64,000 nt of DNA from Neoarius graeffei (lineage: Eukaryota; Chordata; Actinopteri; Siluriformes; Ariidae): positions 72,277,371-72,341,370 of the forward strand of contig NC_083579.1 in the NCBI RefSeq assembly GCF_027579695.1, given 5' to 3'. The position numbers and the translations under genes are program-made. This document shows, one piece after another, positions 1 to 12,029 of the stretch. The notes below the pieces were generated by a model that was not told the DNA's origin, did no database searches, and saw only the letters and a program-made list of their open reading frames with translations. The first letter of the stretch is position 1; every line of letters starts with the position of its first letter.

Positions 1-3
1 ATG

Positions 4-346
4 TGTTACAAACTGATGTAGCAGTGTAACATCTATGACAAAAGTCACAGGGCTCATTTAAGTCTAGGGGTATTTTATTGTAAAATAATAAAAGAACAAA
101 CCAAAAGAAAACCAACAAAGAATTAAAGTATATACGAAGGGGAAACCAAAACCACAAAGGAGAAACAAGCAGGCATCAGATAGGCATGGAGCCAGCCCCC
201 AAGGAGAGAGAGAGAGTGTTCAGGCTCCCACCCTAGTATTTATAGGGGAGACATCATTGGCTCTACCCCAGCCACCTGTAAAACAATTAGGTGCAGCAAC
301 CATACAAAAATATACTGGGGGCCCCTAGTGGTAGGAGGACGTAACA
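4..346 (-). repeat. LTR of the Gmr1-like element (3' copy)
   Basis: A 343 bp terminal repeat with TGTTAC and GTAACA ends, abutting the purine tract on its inner side. It is longer than its partner at 5803-5964. Confidence 0.85.
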
Positions 347-637
347 CCTCCCCACTAAGTTGGTGACATAGTCCCCAAATTACTAACACATAAAAACCAC
401 GTCGTACACCACGTCCACAGGCAGGTCGGGTGCAAGACACACAAACATAGTTAAGTGAAAAAACGTGCACGCGCACCAGGTCCACAAAGAGAACGGGTGT
501 GTGGGACAAACATAAGCACAATAAGGCAAACAAAATGCGTAATGGTTCATATATATACGTATATATACATGAGACACATTACCAAACACCAAAACAACAA
601 CAAAAAAAATCATATGGGTATACCGTAGAAGACACCA

Positions 638-3600
638 CTAAGGCACTCTGGACAAACCGTCCACTATAACGTTGTCCGTACCCCGAATGTGTTTAATCTG
701 CAAGTTGAAAGGTTGCAAGATCAAACACCACCGCATGAGCCGTTGATTTGAATTACGCATGCGCCAGATGAACTTCAATGGGTCATGGTCGGTATAGACG
801 ACGATGTTCTTTGAGGCACCCAAGTAAACCTCAAAGTGTTGTACAGCAAGGACCAGGGCTAGTGCCTCCTTCTCTATGGTCGAATACGACCGCTGCGGAA
901 GGCTAAATTTCGTAGAGAAATAAGAAACGGGATGTTCAACTTCATCAGCACCGAGCTGGAGGAGGACAGCTCCAGCACCATAGTTACATGCATCGACAGC
1001 AAGGGAGAAGGGCTTTGAAAAATCAGGCGCGCTCAAAACTGGAGCTGCAACCAAAAGCGACTTCAGATTTTCAAAAACCCTACTGCATTGCTCCGACCAG
1101 GCATACGGGACCTTCGGACTTAACAAATCAGTTAACGGGGCTACTACTGCAGAGAAGTTCTTGCAACACGCACTATAGTAGCCCGCCATGCCAAGAAATC
1201 TGCAGAGCTCGCGGCGATCAGCAGGGGCAGGAAAATTGCAGATGGCAGAGATTTTTGCATCCAACGGACGCACCTTACCTCCTCCCACCAAGCGGCCGAG
1301 ATACGTAACAGTAGCCTTTCCAAATTCGCATTTTGCCAAATTGATGGTCAAATTTGCAGATGAGAGACGCCGAAACAGTTCTCGAATTTGGACAAGGTGA
1401 CTGGACCAATCAGGACTGTGCAATACAACATCGTCAAGATAGGCCTCACAATTAGACATACCCGACAACACTGTATTGATCAGTCTCTGAAAACTCAGGG
1501 GAGCGTTACGCATGCCGAACACCATTACGCGATAAGACAGAAAATCGTCCGGTGTTACAAAGGCAAAAATTTCCTTGGCTCTGGCTGTCAACGGAATTTG
1601 CCAGTAACCTTTGAGCAGATCAAATTTGCTCACAAACACAGCTGACCCCACCCTGTCAATGCAGTCATCAAGCCTCGGAAGAGGATAACAATCAGGTACC
1701 GTGACTGCATTGACACGGCGGTAATCAGTACAAAAATGGAACGTGTGGTCAAGTTTAGCTACAAGAAGACAAGGAGAACTCCAGGGACTTGAACTAGGCT
1801 CAGCAATGCCATTCGCCAACATGTACTCCACCTCCTTCCTCAAAATCGCCCTCTTTGCAGGATTAACGTGGTATGGATGCTGCTTGATGGGAACTGCAGC
1901 GCCAACATCAATATCATGCTTGAGAACTCGCGTTTGTTTTGGTACATCGCCAAAGAGCTCAGGGAACTGGTTGACTATTTCCACCATGTCAGCCCTCTGC
2001 GACGGAGATAGATGAGGAAGGTGAGAGTCAAGCACAGAAATCATAGCAGAATTGTTCAAGCGCCCCTCTACCACTGCACAACACGGGCTACTCCCAACGT
2101 CATCGTCCCCCTCTTCCACCACAGAGATCAGCACCGCACCACTGGACAGCACCGGTTCAGCAGTCGGTTGTGGGTCAGGTGGCACAAGAGGAAGAGCAGA
2201 GGAGTCACGCTCATGAAACGGCTTCAACATATTCACGTGACATAAGCGCTTCTGACGCCTACGATCTGGAGTCGCAATCACATAGTCCTGATCAGACACT
2301 CTTTCCAAAACTTCATATGGGCCGCTAAATCGAGCCTGCAAAGCAGACCCAGGAATAGGTAGCAACATCAGCACTTTGTCACCCACTACAAAGTGACGAT
2401 CGACAGCCTTATGGTCATACCACTGCTTCATTTTACATTGAGTTTGTTTTAGATGTTCACGAGCAAACTCACATGCCCGATGTAAACGATTGTGAAAGTC
2501 AGATACATGAGAAAGTATGTTCTTAGTGGGGTCATCACTAAAACACTGGTGTTTCAGGACAGCCAACGGACCTCGTGGTGAGTGCGCAAAAACGAGATCA
2601 GCCGGACTAAATCCCAAAGACTCCTGGACAACTTCCCTACATGCAAACAACAACCAGGGAATAGCATCAGCCCAATCCCTACCAGTCTCTAAACAATACT
2701 TCCGTAACATACTCTTCAAAGTCTGGTGGAAACGTTCCAGTGCCCCCTGACTCTCAGGGTAAAAAGCACTGGAAATGTTGTGCTGGATGCGCAACTGTTG
2801 TAACACGTGAGCAAAGAGACGAGAGGTAAAATTAGACCCACGGTCGGTCTGCACAACCTTGGGTAGACCGAACAGCGAGAAAAATTTTAACAGCTCCTTA
2901 AGTACAGCCTTGGTGGTGATAGTACGCAGAGGGATCGCCTCTGGGAAGCGAGTCGCTGCGCACATCATTGTCAACAGATACTGGTACCCACCTTTTGCAC
3001 GGTCAAGTGGACCAACAATATCAGCGATGACTGTATCGAATGGCTGGCCTAACACAGGGATAGGATACAACGGCGCAGGTGGAATGGTTTGATTTGGTTT
3101 GCCAGCTAACTGGCAAATGTGGCACATCTTGCAAAAACGAACAACATCTCTCCTAACACTAGGCCAGAAAAAATGTTGAGTAATATGATTTAATGTCTTT
3201 GCTATCCCCAAGTGTCCAGCCAAACAATCATGAGCTATACTTAAAACCTTACCTCTATACATCTCAGGCAACACAATTTGGACGCACTCCTTCCCCAGGT
3301 TTGGAGCATGAGGAGGTCTCCACTTCCTCATCAACACTCCGTCTCTGAAAAATAAACACTGTGGTTCTTTTACTATGTCAACATCTGACACAAGCTGCAA
3401 CAATGGAGCAAGCGTTGAGTCAGATTCCTGAGAAGAAATCAAATTTTCACGAGACAAGTTCAGTGTGCTTTCAACTTTCGCCAGTGGCACAGAAGTAGTA
3501 GATGAAGGAACAATACTACCTAAATCATCAAGATTAGCAAAGAACAAATCAGACAAATCGGGCACATCAACAGCGGAGGAGGACAGTGAGCGCTTACGCT

Positions 3601-4270
3601 CCTCAGAAGCTGCACGCTTCGTCATAGCACGAGTGACGGCACAGGCGGGGAACACTTCGGGATGCTCCTGCACACACTCGTGGACAACAGATGGATCAGG
3701 GACAGAAACCTTGGGCAGCACATTTGAATTCGGTTGGGCCCACACATTACCAAATGTGATATCATTCCCAAGAATAAAAGTTACTCCCGGAATAGGCAGT
3801 GAGCCACAAACCCCCACAGCAACAGTACCAGTAACCAAATCAGATTGCAACTCAATTTGGTGAAGTGGAACGGTCACCGACCCCATTTCAAAGCCACGCA
3901 CAAGGACACTAGTCCCTGTCTTTGTATTTTCAGACAAAGGCAAGATTCCCCCCAAGATAAACGACAGTGCAGCTCCAGTATCACGCAAGATACGCACTGG
4001 CACACGATTTTGATCGCCAGCCAGACACACATAGCCATCACTTAGAAAGGGTTCATAGCCAGTTTTCAACCCAGACACAGCTTGCAAAACAGAGGAGGAA
4101 GGACAAGCTTTAATTAACCCCACACTCTTGGTGTCCAACTTTCCATGCTTCTTCTTTAACACTGCACAGTCAGCCACCAAATGACCGGGCCTCTTACAAT
4201 AATGACAGGTTGGTTCACCACCAGGCAAAGTTTTAGGCGAGTCAGGACGATGTTTGTTTTTAAAAGTCAC
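638..4270 (-). mobile_element. Gmr1-like element: pol region
   Basis: A long open stretch of 1,210 codons belonging to the fossil LTR element. Domains in order: a CCHC knuckle (CHYCKRPGHLVADC, residues ~22-35), an aspartic protease site (LRDTGA, ~95), an integrase HHCC finger (CKMCHIC) with the DDE core (DTVIADIVG, TDRGSNF, and the ALERFHQ helix), then reverse transcriptase (LLVAKLD, KFDLLKGYWQIPL, AYLDDVV) and RNase H (LAVDACNYG, YTDHDPLKF). Integrase is upstream of reverse transcriptase. Assignment rests on domain motifs and their order. Confidence 0.9.
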
Positions 4271-4278
4271 GCGATGTG

Positions 4279-5196
4279 TCAGCGCATACTCGTCAGCCAG
4301 AACTGCGGTTTGATGTAATGTACAGTATTTACCTGACGCTCATGGAGAAAGGTGGCAACAGAAGGAGGGAGGCAATTCTTAAACTCCTCGATCAGCACCA
4401 GTTCGCGCAGTTGCACTTTACTGTGCACCTCACTAGCTGTGCACCAACAATCGAACAGTATCTCTTTCTCACGAGCGAATTCCATATAGGTCTGACTGTC
4501 TACCTTTTTTGAGCACCGGAAGCGCTGCCTGTAAGCTTCAGGTACTAACTGGTAACCCCGCAGAATTGCGGCTTTAACCACATCATAATCTGCACTTTCC
4601 TGGTGAGACAACGAAACGAATATTTGTTGGGCATGTCCTGTCAATACAGATTGAACTAACAGAGGCCACACTTCCTTCGGCCAATTCAAGGTGTGAGCAA
4701 CCTTCTCAAAGTGCGGAAAAAAATTATCCACGTCCTTTTCTGCAAAGGGAGGTACCAATTTGATGTGTTTCATGACATCAAACCGCGCTGACGCCAAATC
4801 AACACCTCCCTGAGCAGCCTCGTTTTCTCGTGCTTTTAGCTGCAACTGATTTTCAGTTTGTCTTAATTTTAACTCCTCCCACCGATTATCTAATTCCTTC
4901 TCTCTAATGGAGAGCTCTTTCAACCGAATTGTCTCCGTTAGATCAACGTTAGGCAAAATTCCTTTCTCAATCAAAAAGGGATGGACTACACTCTTGATTG
5001 AGGTCTTCAACCGCTTCTCAGAAGCGCTGAGTTGAATGTCAAATAACCCAGCCACTTCAATCAATTGATCTTTCGTGAGACTATGAAAAGCCTCCAACGT
5101 TGGATTATCGGCAAAACCTTGTGCCGCAAATGTCATGGTGTCAATTCCAAAAGGTACACACACAAAAAAAACAACACAAAATCGCACCTGCTGCAA
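4279..5196 (-). mobile_element. Gmr1-like element: gag-like region
   Basis: An open stretch of 305 codons of the fossil LTR element, upstream of pol on the minus strand. It has a Glu/Arg/Lys-rich, coiled-coil-like middle (residues ~90-135) and a C-terminal part resembling the gag (SCAN-like) fold of Ty3 elements (PEAYRQRFR). The assignment comes mainly from its place before the zinc knuckle and protease. Confidence 0.75.
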
Positions 5197-5802
5197 TGTG
5201 CGACCAAAAAAACTGCAAAGTAGTCACTAAAATTCCCCACAAAAGCGACTACAGCTCTCTCCCCACACACAAAAGGGTGGTCCACCATCCAACTAATAGG
5301 AGGACACAAGGCTAGACAGACCAAAAGGGCAAAACGCCCACTAAAGCAGCACCGAAGTCTAACCAGAACCCCTAACCACCAGTAGCATGGGAGAGAAAAA
5401 AAACCCACGCAAAACACCAAAGCGACAGAGCACACGACCGGAATAATTGCACTGTACTGCAACCTGAACACTTACCTGTCAAAAAAAAACTAACCTGAAC
5501 TAAACCTTACCACTAGTCTTCAGTGGTTCCCCTAAAAGGCGTAGTTTAACCGCAAACTCAAGGGGTATATGATGCCACGCCCCTGAAGCAGGCCGACTAA
5601 GGGCTACCACCAAAAACAAATAACTAAAATAAAAAAGTGGTGGACTCTGTGTCCACCCGGCGGCTTCCTATTCACAGTACAGCAGAAACCACTCACAGCC
5701 GAACAAAAGTGCTCACCAAAATTCGCAGACTTACAACCCACTTCTCTCAATACAAAACTATCAAAAAGGTCAAAAGGGTGCAAAAACGGACGAGGCCCCA
5801 AA

Positions 5803-5964
5803 TGTTACAAACTGATGTAGCAGTGTAACATCTATGCTTCTCTCTAATGGAGAGCTCTTTCAACCGAGACATCATTGGCTCTACTCCAGCCACCTGTAAA
5901 ACAATTAGGTGCAGCAATCATACAAAAATATACTGGGGGCCCCTAGTGGTAGGAGGACGTAACA
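5803..5964 (-). repeat. LTR of the Gmr1-like element (5' copy)
   Basis: A 162 bp terminal repeat with the same TGTTAC and GTAACA ends as 4-346, but shorter. A primer-site-like TGGGGCCTCG sits immediately inside it on the minus strand, which marks it as the 5' copy. The matching tRNA was not identified. Confidence 0.8.
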
Positions 5965-6280
5965 ATATGAGTGATTGGGATCATTGTGAAACCACTTACT
6001 TGTAACTATTTCTGTTCTTTTTTTTCTTCCCTTGGCTTGTCCAGAGGAACGCACTACATTCTACAGTCCCAACAATGAATAGGGTCTTTTTTTTTTACAA
6101 CTTACAAAAGCTGTGCTGTAAAAAAAACCCTAACCGAGCATTTGTTCCCAAGATGATAATGTTTCTTTCTGTAAGAACAACATTATCTGGCCATTAAGCA
6201 CCATTTTCTGCCATATGTCTATGAAGGTTCTTACGGTAGAGGGAAAAGAGAAGGCGCAAAAACACATCAAGGAAGCACTT
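5965..6280. other. spacer, nothing recognised
   Basis: AT-rich spacer between the LTR element and the Penelope fragment. It begins with the ATATG target repeat. No open frame or known repeat was recognised. Confidence 0.5.
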
Positions 6281-7135
6281 CAGAAGTAGGGGTATAGAAA
6301 ATGGCAACAAACACAAGAGCATTGTTATTCCCTACATTTCTGGACTATCTGAGAAACTCAGGAGGCTCATCTACAAATACAACATCCCTGTACACTTCAG
6401 ACCCGGTAAAACTCTGAGGCAGAAATTGGTCTACCCCAAGGACAGGATACCCAGACACAAACAGGACAATGTAGTGTATGCAGTTCAGTGCAGTGAAGAA
6501 TGCACGAACCTGTACATTGAGGGAACGAAACAACCTCTTCACAGGTGAATGGCTAAACACAGGAGAGCCAGTTCCTCAGGTCAGGACTGCAGAACTCTGC
6601 AGTCTATCTTCATCTCAATAACAAAGGACACTCATTTCAGGACTGCAGTGTGCACATTCTAGCCAGAGAAGACCGGTGGTTTGAAAGAGGAGTAAAAGAA
6701 GCCATCTTCATCAACCTGGAATGACCATCACTGCACAGAGGAGGTGGTCTGAGACACAACTTGTCAGCCACCTACAATGCAATCCTTGACACACTTCCCA
6801 GAAAACTGAATACACATCCACACCAAGACTCAGCTGACTTCAATGGCTCACATGATGGCAGAGAGAGTCAATGACCCACAGATCACCCTAATGACCCTCT
6901 AGGCTGCTAACACCGTTCACACCCGGCCTCTGGTGACCCTAACAACCTACAGGATGTCTGAGAGGGTCAATGACCCATGTGACCTCAACGACTCTCCTTC
7001 AGGTTGCTTTTAGTCCACAGGATAAACACCTGGAACTCCCCACTAGTCAGACAGAACTGAAGAAGCCTTTCGGATGAGAGGTGAAACATCTTCAAGAATT
7101 TCAAGCAAGTCCAGTTGCCTTCTTTAGCACCTACG
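6281..7135 (+). mobile_element. Penelope-like element, GIY-YIG end fragment
   Basis: A decayed 3' end of a Penelope-like retroelement. Plus-strand translation in interrupted frames shows the typical stretch SIVIPYISGLSEKLRRLIYK, then TLRQKLVYPKD, RHKQDNVVYAVQCSEECTN, the GIY-YIG nuclease region (LYI...TKQPLHR), and later ...RGGGLRHNLSATYNAI. Several stops and frameshifts interrupt it (for example a stop after KQPLHR). The reverse transcriptase part is absent. The 3' tail at about 7025-7125 (CTAGTCAGACAGAACTGAAG, then GAAGCCTTTCGGATGAGAGG) is shared with 43,515-43,735. Confidence 0.8.
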
Positions 7136-7800
7136 GTTTCATTTTCTGCCATGTTTCTATTTCTGACTACTAAATATTGGGATGAAATGACAGACAGTTG
7201 GAGAAGTATCTGTCTGAAGAGCTTCTGAGTGTGAGGAGTATTCCACAATGCAATCTAACTCAGTACGTCATCCTATTTCAACAAGTCTCAATCATTTTAT
7301 TTATTTATTTTTTGCCATTTTCAATTTGCTCTATGAAGCAAGCTAATCTTAAACTCTACTCATTTGTTATGACCATCTGGCTTTTGGACAAACATGCTAT
7401 GTGTCCTGCTAAGCTAATTTCTAGCTTAGCTTGACAAGACGTGAAGCTAACACTCCACCGAGTTGTAACAAAATCTAGGAACGACACTCGGCCATAATAC
7501 TCCATTCATTTAAATTATTAGCATGGAAGAAAAAGACTAGTCTTTCTTGTGTATTTTGATTTGTTTATTGGGGCTGCATACATATTACATGCCTGTGCAC
7601 AAACCTCAAATACTATTACATCTGGACTTGATTTACTGAGACGAGATCACACCTGGCTATTGTGAGCAGAGTGAAATGAATATGTGCCCAGATTTTTTAT
7701 TTTATTTTATTTTTTTAGCTCAGTTTATAGAATATAAAGCTTCAAACATACTCCGAAGCAGCTGTTGCAGGTGTTTGAAAAGTGATATTTACTGTTCTAA
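7136..7800. other. spacer, nothing recognised
   Basis: AT-rich spacer between the Penelope tail and the recombination signal of V1. No gene or known repeat was seen. Confidence 0.5.
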
Positions 7801-7826
7801 CGGGTGTGTTTAAGATTAAAGATAAG

Positions 7827-7864
7827 TGTTTTTGTAAAAGGGACAGGGTTTTTGTGTCACTGTG
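7827..7864 (-). other. V1 recombination signal (RSS)
   Basis: Heptamer CACAGTG (7858-7864), 22 bp spacer, nonamer ACAAAAACA (7827-7835). It abuts the V exon and belongs to the 23-spacer class. Confidence 0.88.
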
Positions 7865-8330
7865 TTTACGTACCGCACAGAAATAAACTGCACTGTCATT
7901 TGGCTGCAGATTTTTGATTGTTATTTTGCCGTTATTTTCCCCATTTCCATCCAAACTGATTTTGTCTGTAAAGAGCAGCTCAGGGTTTTTGAAATGCATA
8001 TTAAGATGTCCAAGAATCTGTAACTCGTTGCTGTGAGATTGTTTATACCAGAGCATGACATCATAGCCTGGTATGGCATGAGAACACTGAAGATCTGTAT
8101 GTTCCTGTATATTCTTGATTAAATCAGGAGGAGTCTGGAGAACATTTTTGACAGCTGAAGACCACCCTGTTTGAAAATGACAGATTAAGTGAATTTTGAA
8201 ATTACTCAATACTTTCTGTCTGAATTGGAATTGGAATAACTAATACTTGATAATAATGTAATAAGAAAAGTGTAGCATTACCAGTATGACAGATGAATGA
8301 TGCAGTAAAAGTAAAGAGGGTGATGATCAT
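7865..8330 (-). CDS. TRAV: T-cell receptor alpha/delta V segment V1
   Basis: An intact two-exon V segment encoding the antigen-binding domain of a TCR alpha (or delta) chain. The leader exon is 8282-8330 (MIITLFTFTASFICHT, hydrophobic signal) and ends in phase 1 at a GT donor. The intron is 115 bp. The V exon is 7865-8166 after an AG acceptor. IMGT landmarks are visible: first Cys in LQCSHA, Trp in MLWYKQ, and DSAVYFCAVRK with the second Cys. A consensus recombination signal follows directly. It resembles family B (about the same framework 3, NLQPNDSAVYFCAVR) but is clearly diverged. TRAV rather than TRDV is inferred from the CAVR ending; it could serve either chain. Confidence 0.9.
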
Positions 8331-8340
8331 CTTGGCTCTT

Positions 8341-8788
8341 CCTTTGAATTAATGGCATCTGTATCTGCGAGTCTGTTGTAGTCATACTGCAGTGTCTAAA
8401 GCACCATCATGTGACAGAGAACTGAACTGCATCACGGAAAATAGGACAAAAATGGGGACAGAAATTATTTCATTTTTTATTGGATGAGTGAGAGGTAGGT
8501 GCAAAAATCAGGGGTGGGTATACATAACATAACATAACATTATATAAAAATATAATGTATAAAAACAACCACAGACATTATCAGAAAAAGATCAAGATTA
8601 TGAATACATAAAGTAAACCCTCCAAGGGATTTGAGTACTTGCTTATTTTCTATCATCTGTATTCATGTGCACAATAAGCTTGTCATACTTTTTTTTTTTA
8701 ACTGAAGTTACATTAGTTGCTGCTTTTTAGCCTCATTAATCAAGCATAGAATGGAACTGGAGAAACACTGGAGATTTCATTTGCTTGT
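8341..8788. other. upstream region of V1, no other gene
   Basis: The 5' flank of V1. An AACAT tandem stretch lies near 8520-8540 and a T-run near 8690. No clear TATA box or CRE-like site was recognised. Confidence 0.4.
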
Positions 8789-8801
8789 TGAGCTACAGTA
8801 G

Positions 8802-9147
8802 CTATCCATCCATTATCCATAACCGCTTATCCTGTGCAGGGTCGCGGGCAAGCTGGAGTCTATCCCAGCTGACTATGGGCGAGAGGTGGGGTACACCATG
8901 GACAAGTCGCCAAGTCATCGCAGGGCTGACACATAGAGATAAACCAAAGTTCACACTCACATTCACACCTATGGTCAATTTAGAGCCACCAATTAGCCTA
9001 ACCTGCATGTCTTTGGAGGAAACCCACACAGACACGGAGAGAACATGCAAACTCCAGACAGAAAGGCCCCCGTCAGCCACTGGGCTCAAACCCAGGACCT
9101 TCTTGCTCTGAGGCAATAGTGCTAACCATTACAACACTGTGCTGCCC
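8802..9147 (-). mobile_element. tRNA-derived SINE (copy a)
   Basis: A diverged full-length SINE of the family common here. Its head (box A and B) is at the right end (..GTGCTGCCC) and its tail at 8802. Target repeats TGAGCTACAGTA and TGAGCTACTGTA flank it (about 8789-8800 and 9149-9160). Confidence 0.88.
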
Positions 9148-9194
9148 ATGAGCTACTGTAGGTAATTAATTTCTATTTTTCCCCACACATTTAC

Positions 9195-9517
9195 TCAGGT
9201 GGTGCAAGGGTTAGCACTGTCACCTCACAGCAAGATGATTCTGGGTTCAAACCTCATGGTCCACTGACGCCTTTCTGTGTGGAGTTTGCATGTTCTCCCT
9301 GTGCCTGCATGGGTTTCCTCCCACAGTCCAAAGACATGCGAATGAGGTCAACTGCTGACTCTAGATTGGCCATAGGTGCGAATGTGATTTTGAATGGCTG
9401 TTTGTCTCTGTGTTAGCCCTGTGATAGATTGGTTACCTGCCCAGGGTGTACCCCACTTCTCACCTGAAGTCAGCTGGGATTGGCTCAAGCTTCCCCCATG
9501 ACCCTGATGGATAAGTA
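9195..9517 (+). mobile_element. tRNA-derived SINE, diverged copy (b)
   Basis: The same SINE family on the plus strand with a degraded head (GGTGGTGCAAGGGTTAGCAC) and many substitutions. It ends near TGACCCTGATGGATAAGTAG. It is an old copy. Confidence 0.8.
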
Positions 9518-10275
9518 GTATTCTTCGTTTGCAACCACGTGACCAAAACTGCTTGGGTCATTGACCGTTGGCATGTTGTAGGATATACAATATACACAGT
9601 AGTAAGATATACACTAGTGAGAATACAGACTGGAAAATAAAAAGGAGTTACATTTAGAAGCTTGTAGTCATTTCTGAAATCTATTTTAAAAACAATCATT
9701 TTGACTGCTTCAAAAGATAGGTATCTTACACACCATATAATATATTTAGTTCTAAAAGAGCGCTCACCAGGCAAGGAGGCTGCAGTATTTGAGATAGTGG
9801 ATTGACATGAATCTTATTCGATTGACTCTGTGATCGTTTGGGAAGATTCTTCAATAATTTTGCGCTTCTTTATGTGCTCTGTAAGCCTAGCATTTTGAGC
9901 TCCCGCTTTAGTAACAGCTTTGATTTCATTGTGGCCTGCATTTTGTGTCGGAGCCCAGTCTGGATCTGTAAAATTGTCGAGATCAGCTGGTTTCCCGAAT
10001 GGAAAGAGAAAGCAAAATAAAGGCAGCATGATCAAAAATTCTATACAGCTCTTTTTTAAAATGAAATAATCGGAGAAGTCTTTTATAGTCGGATCACACA
10101 CTCGACGATCATGGCTTTGTCACATTTGACAGCGGTGAGTTTCTGCACGACCAGGCTATTAAACGACCCAGTATTTCTTATATATTGTGATCTTTCATTA
10201 ATAATTAGTTCATAGCACTTACTATTGTTAAAATATTCACTGCAGATTCATGTGGTTTTTGCTTTCTCATCACTT

Positions 10276-11645
10276 AGGCTACATCCACACGACAACGGCA
10301 ACGAGATGTTATTAAAAAAAATCGTGTCCACATGGGCAACGGATCAGTAAAATATCAGGTACATATGGCAACGCAACGCTTGCTGAAAACAATGCAATAC
10401 ACGTACCACACCTCTAGGGGCGCTGTAAGACGGTCCCTTCGGAGACACCAGAACAATAGAAGTAGTAAGGGTGCATGCGCATAAACTATTATGCACGAGA
10501 CTTCATATTAGCCACAAAGTCAGAAAAGTCTGTTCGTAAAATTACATTATAATGACCAAATACAATGAAAAGTATTTTTCCAGTCTCACCTGTGAAAGGT
10601 CATCCCATGTGATCTCGTTTGGACGGCAAACCTGTTGGTATAGTTAAACGCAGCACATGAATGAGGCATCTTTATTCTCCGCTTTGACCCATCCAATATG
10701 GTGGTGAGGATGACGTATGATTCTACACGGAAGGCGGCGTCTTTAATGGTCCGGAATAAATTGAATGCTACACATTGATGGATTAATTTGTTCTTCTACG
10801 CCCTTTTTGAGGAATGTATTGTAGGACTTAAACCAACATCTGAAGAGGTGAGATCGCTCCTTTTTTCCCCTATTTTTGCTGGCGGGATTGACTCTGCCCT
10901 AAGGGCTATTCTCTCTCTCTCTCACTTTGCACCATTACACAATAAATATCTCATCTCATCATCTCTAGCCGCTTTATCCTTCTACAGGGTCGCAGGCAAG
11001 CTGGAGCCTATCCCAGCTGACTACGGGCGAAAGGCGGGGTACACCCTGGACAAGTCGCCAGGTCATCACAGTGCTGCCACATAGACACAGACAACCATTC
11101 ACACTCACATTCACACCTACGGTCAATTTAGAGTCACCAGTTAACCTAACCTGCATGTCTTTGGACTGTGGGGGAAACCGGAGCACCCGGAGGAAACCCA
11201 TGCGGACACGGGGAGAGCATGCAAAGTCCGCACAGAAAGGCCCTCGCTGGCCACGGGGCTCGAACCCGGACCTTCTTGCTGTGAGGCGACAGCGCTAACC
11301 ACTACACCACCGTGCCGCCCACAATCAATATTCACTGTGAAAATATTTTGTAAGCGCGTTTCATGAACCAAGTTATAGGATTTGTTGACAACTCGCATCG
11401 AGTTCATTACACTTCTACCCGGCGTGAAGCACATGTGGTTGTGACATCATCATAAACAAATCCGTTCTACTCATCCAGACGACTTCGCAACAGCGCCGTT
11501 GCCAGATCTTTCCACTCTGGAACCCGTTCTCAAAAGATTTCGTTTTGAGGCACCCAAAACGCCGGTGCCGTGTGGACGCCAGGCCGAAACGATAAACAAT
11601 TTTATCGGATTCACCTGAATCCATTGCCGTGTGGACAGGGCCTTA
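10276..11645. mobile_element. PIF/Harbinger-like MITE
   Basis: A non-coding element with inverted ends GGCTACATCCACACGACAAC and (reverse complement of the right end) GGCCCTGTCCACACGGCAAT. TTA flanks both sides, as expected of the 3 bp target repeat of PIF/Harbinger. It sits inside the THAP relic and carries SINE copy c at 10,950-11,320. Confidence 0.7.
10950..11320 (-). mobile_element. tRNA-derived SINE (copy c)
   Basis: Full-length SINE inside the Harbinger-like MITE, head at the right (CACCGTGCCGCCC), tail ATCTCATCTC at the left. Similar ACAATAAATA/ACAATCAATA flanks suggest the target repeat. Confidence 0.9.
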
Positions 11646-11982
11646 GATCAGCCCAGTTTATGTTGGACAGCCATTGACGTCTACACTCCATGGACAATTC
11701 TCTTGTTTTTTCTCCTGGATTATTTATAATTGCTGGAATTTGAAGGAACTTATAAGTCCCCTTGTCTTGAATAGAGTTGTGCCTGCATCCAATTACAGCA
11801 CAAAGAGTCAGCATAGTGAGAAACAAAAGGGATTCTTGAGCGTAACAACCTCTCAAGCATATCTTGTATAGTAAATGAGCACCGCGTGAGTTTGTGTATA
11901 TCCTCCAACATGGCCCACTTCCGGTTCAAAGCCTCATGCATAATTAGCTATGATGTCATGTGCAAATGAAGAATAGATGATA

Positions 11983-12012
11983 GATGGATGGATGGATGGA
12001 TGGATGGATGGA
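11983..12012 (+). repeat. (GGAT)n microsatellite
   Basis: Seven or so GGAT units at the left border of V unit A1, probably a SINE tail remnant. Confidence 0.85.
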
Positions 12013-12029
12013 TCTACTCAGCTGGAAAG

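Larger units (their letters stand above)
4..5964 (-). mobile_element. Gmr1-like Ty3/gypsy LTR retrotransposon
   Basis: A fossil LTR element read on the minus strand. Both ends carry a repeat with TGTTAC...GTAACA termini. Flanking bases ATG (window edge) and ATATG fit a 5 bp target duplication ATATG. Parts in minus order are: left repeat, primer-site-like TGGGGCCTCGTCCG just inside it, gag-like region, zinc knuckle, protease, integrase, reverse transcriptase, RNase H, a purine tract (AGTGGGGAGG, 347-356) and the right repeat. Integrase lying before reverse transcriptase is the Gmr1 order, known from Atlantic cod, not the usual Ty3 order. The shared parts of the two repeats differ at about 2 of 130 bases, so the insertion is young. 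The coding part is almost fully open but lies in two frames: about one break, or a frame change natural to the family. Confidence 0.9.
9815..11856 (-). pseudogene. THAP-domain transposase-like gene relic, split by a MITE
   Basis: A minus-strand relic of a THAP zinc-finger gene, probably from a P-like DNA transposon. The first part, from a likely Met at 11814, reads MLTLCAVIGCRHNS...RRQWLSNINWADL and stops being recognisable at about 11,646. After the MITE at 10,276-11,645 the same frame resumes as SDEKAKTT, a TGA stop, then ICSEYFNN, the third Cys of the C2CH finger. A further exon-like piece at about 9,815-10,000 reads FGKPADLDNFTDPDWAPTQN, which in fish THAP proteins follows the finger. The usual His ligand is Tyr here (CSEYF). 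The stop and the MITE make it non-functional. Confidence 0.65.

Noticed and set aside
5133-5801. Small hydrophobic ORFs in the LTR element leader
   Set aside because: Low-complexity chance frames in non-coding leader sequence.
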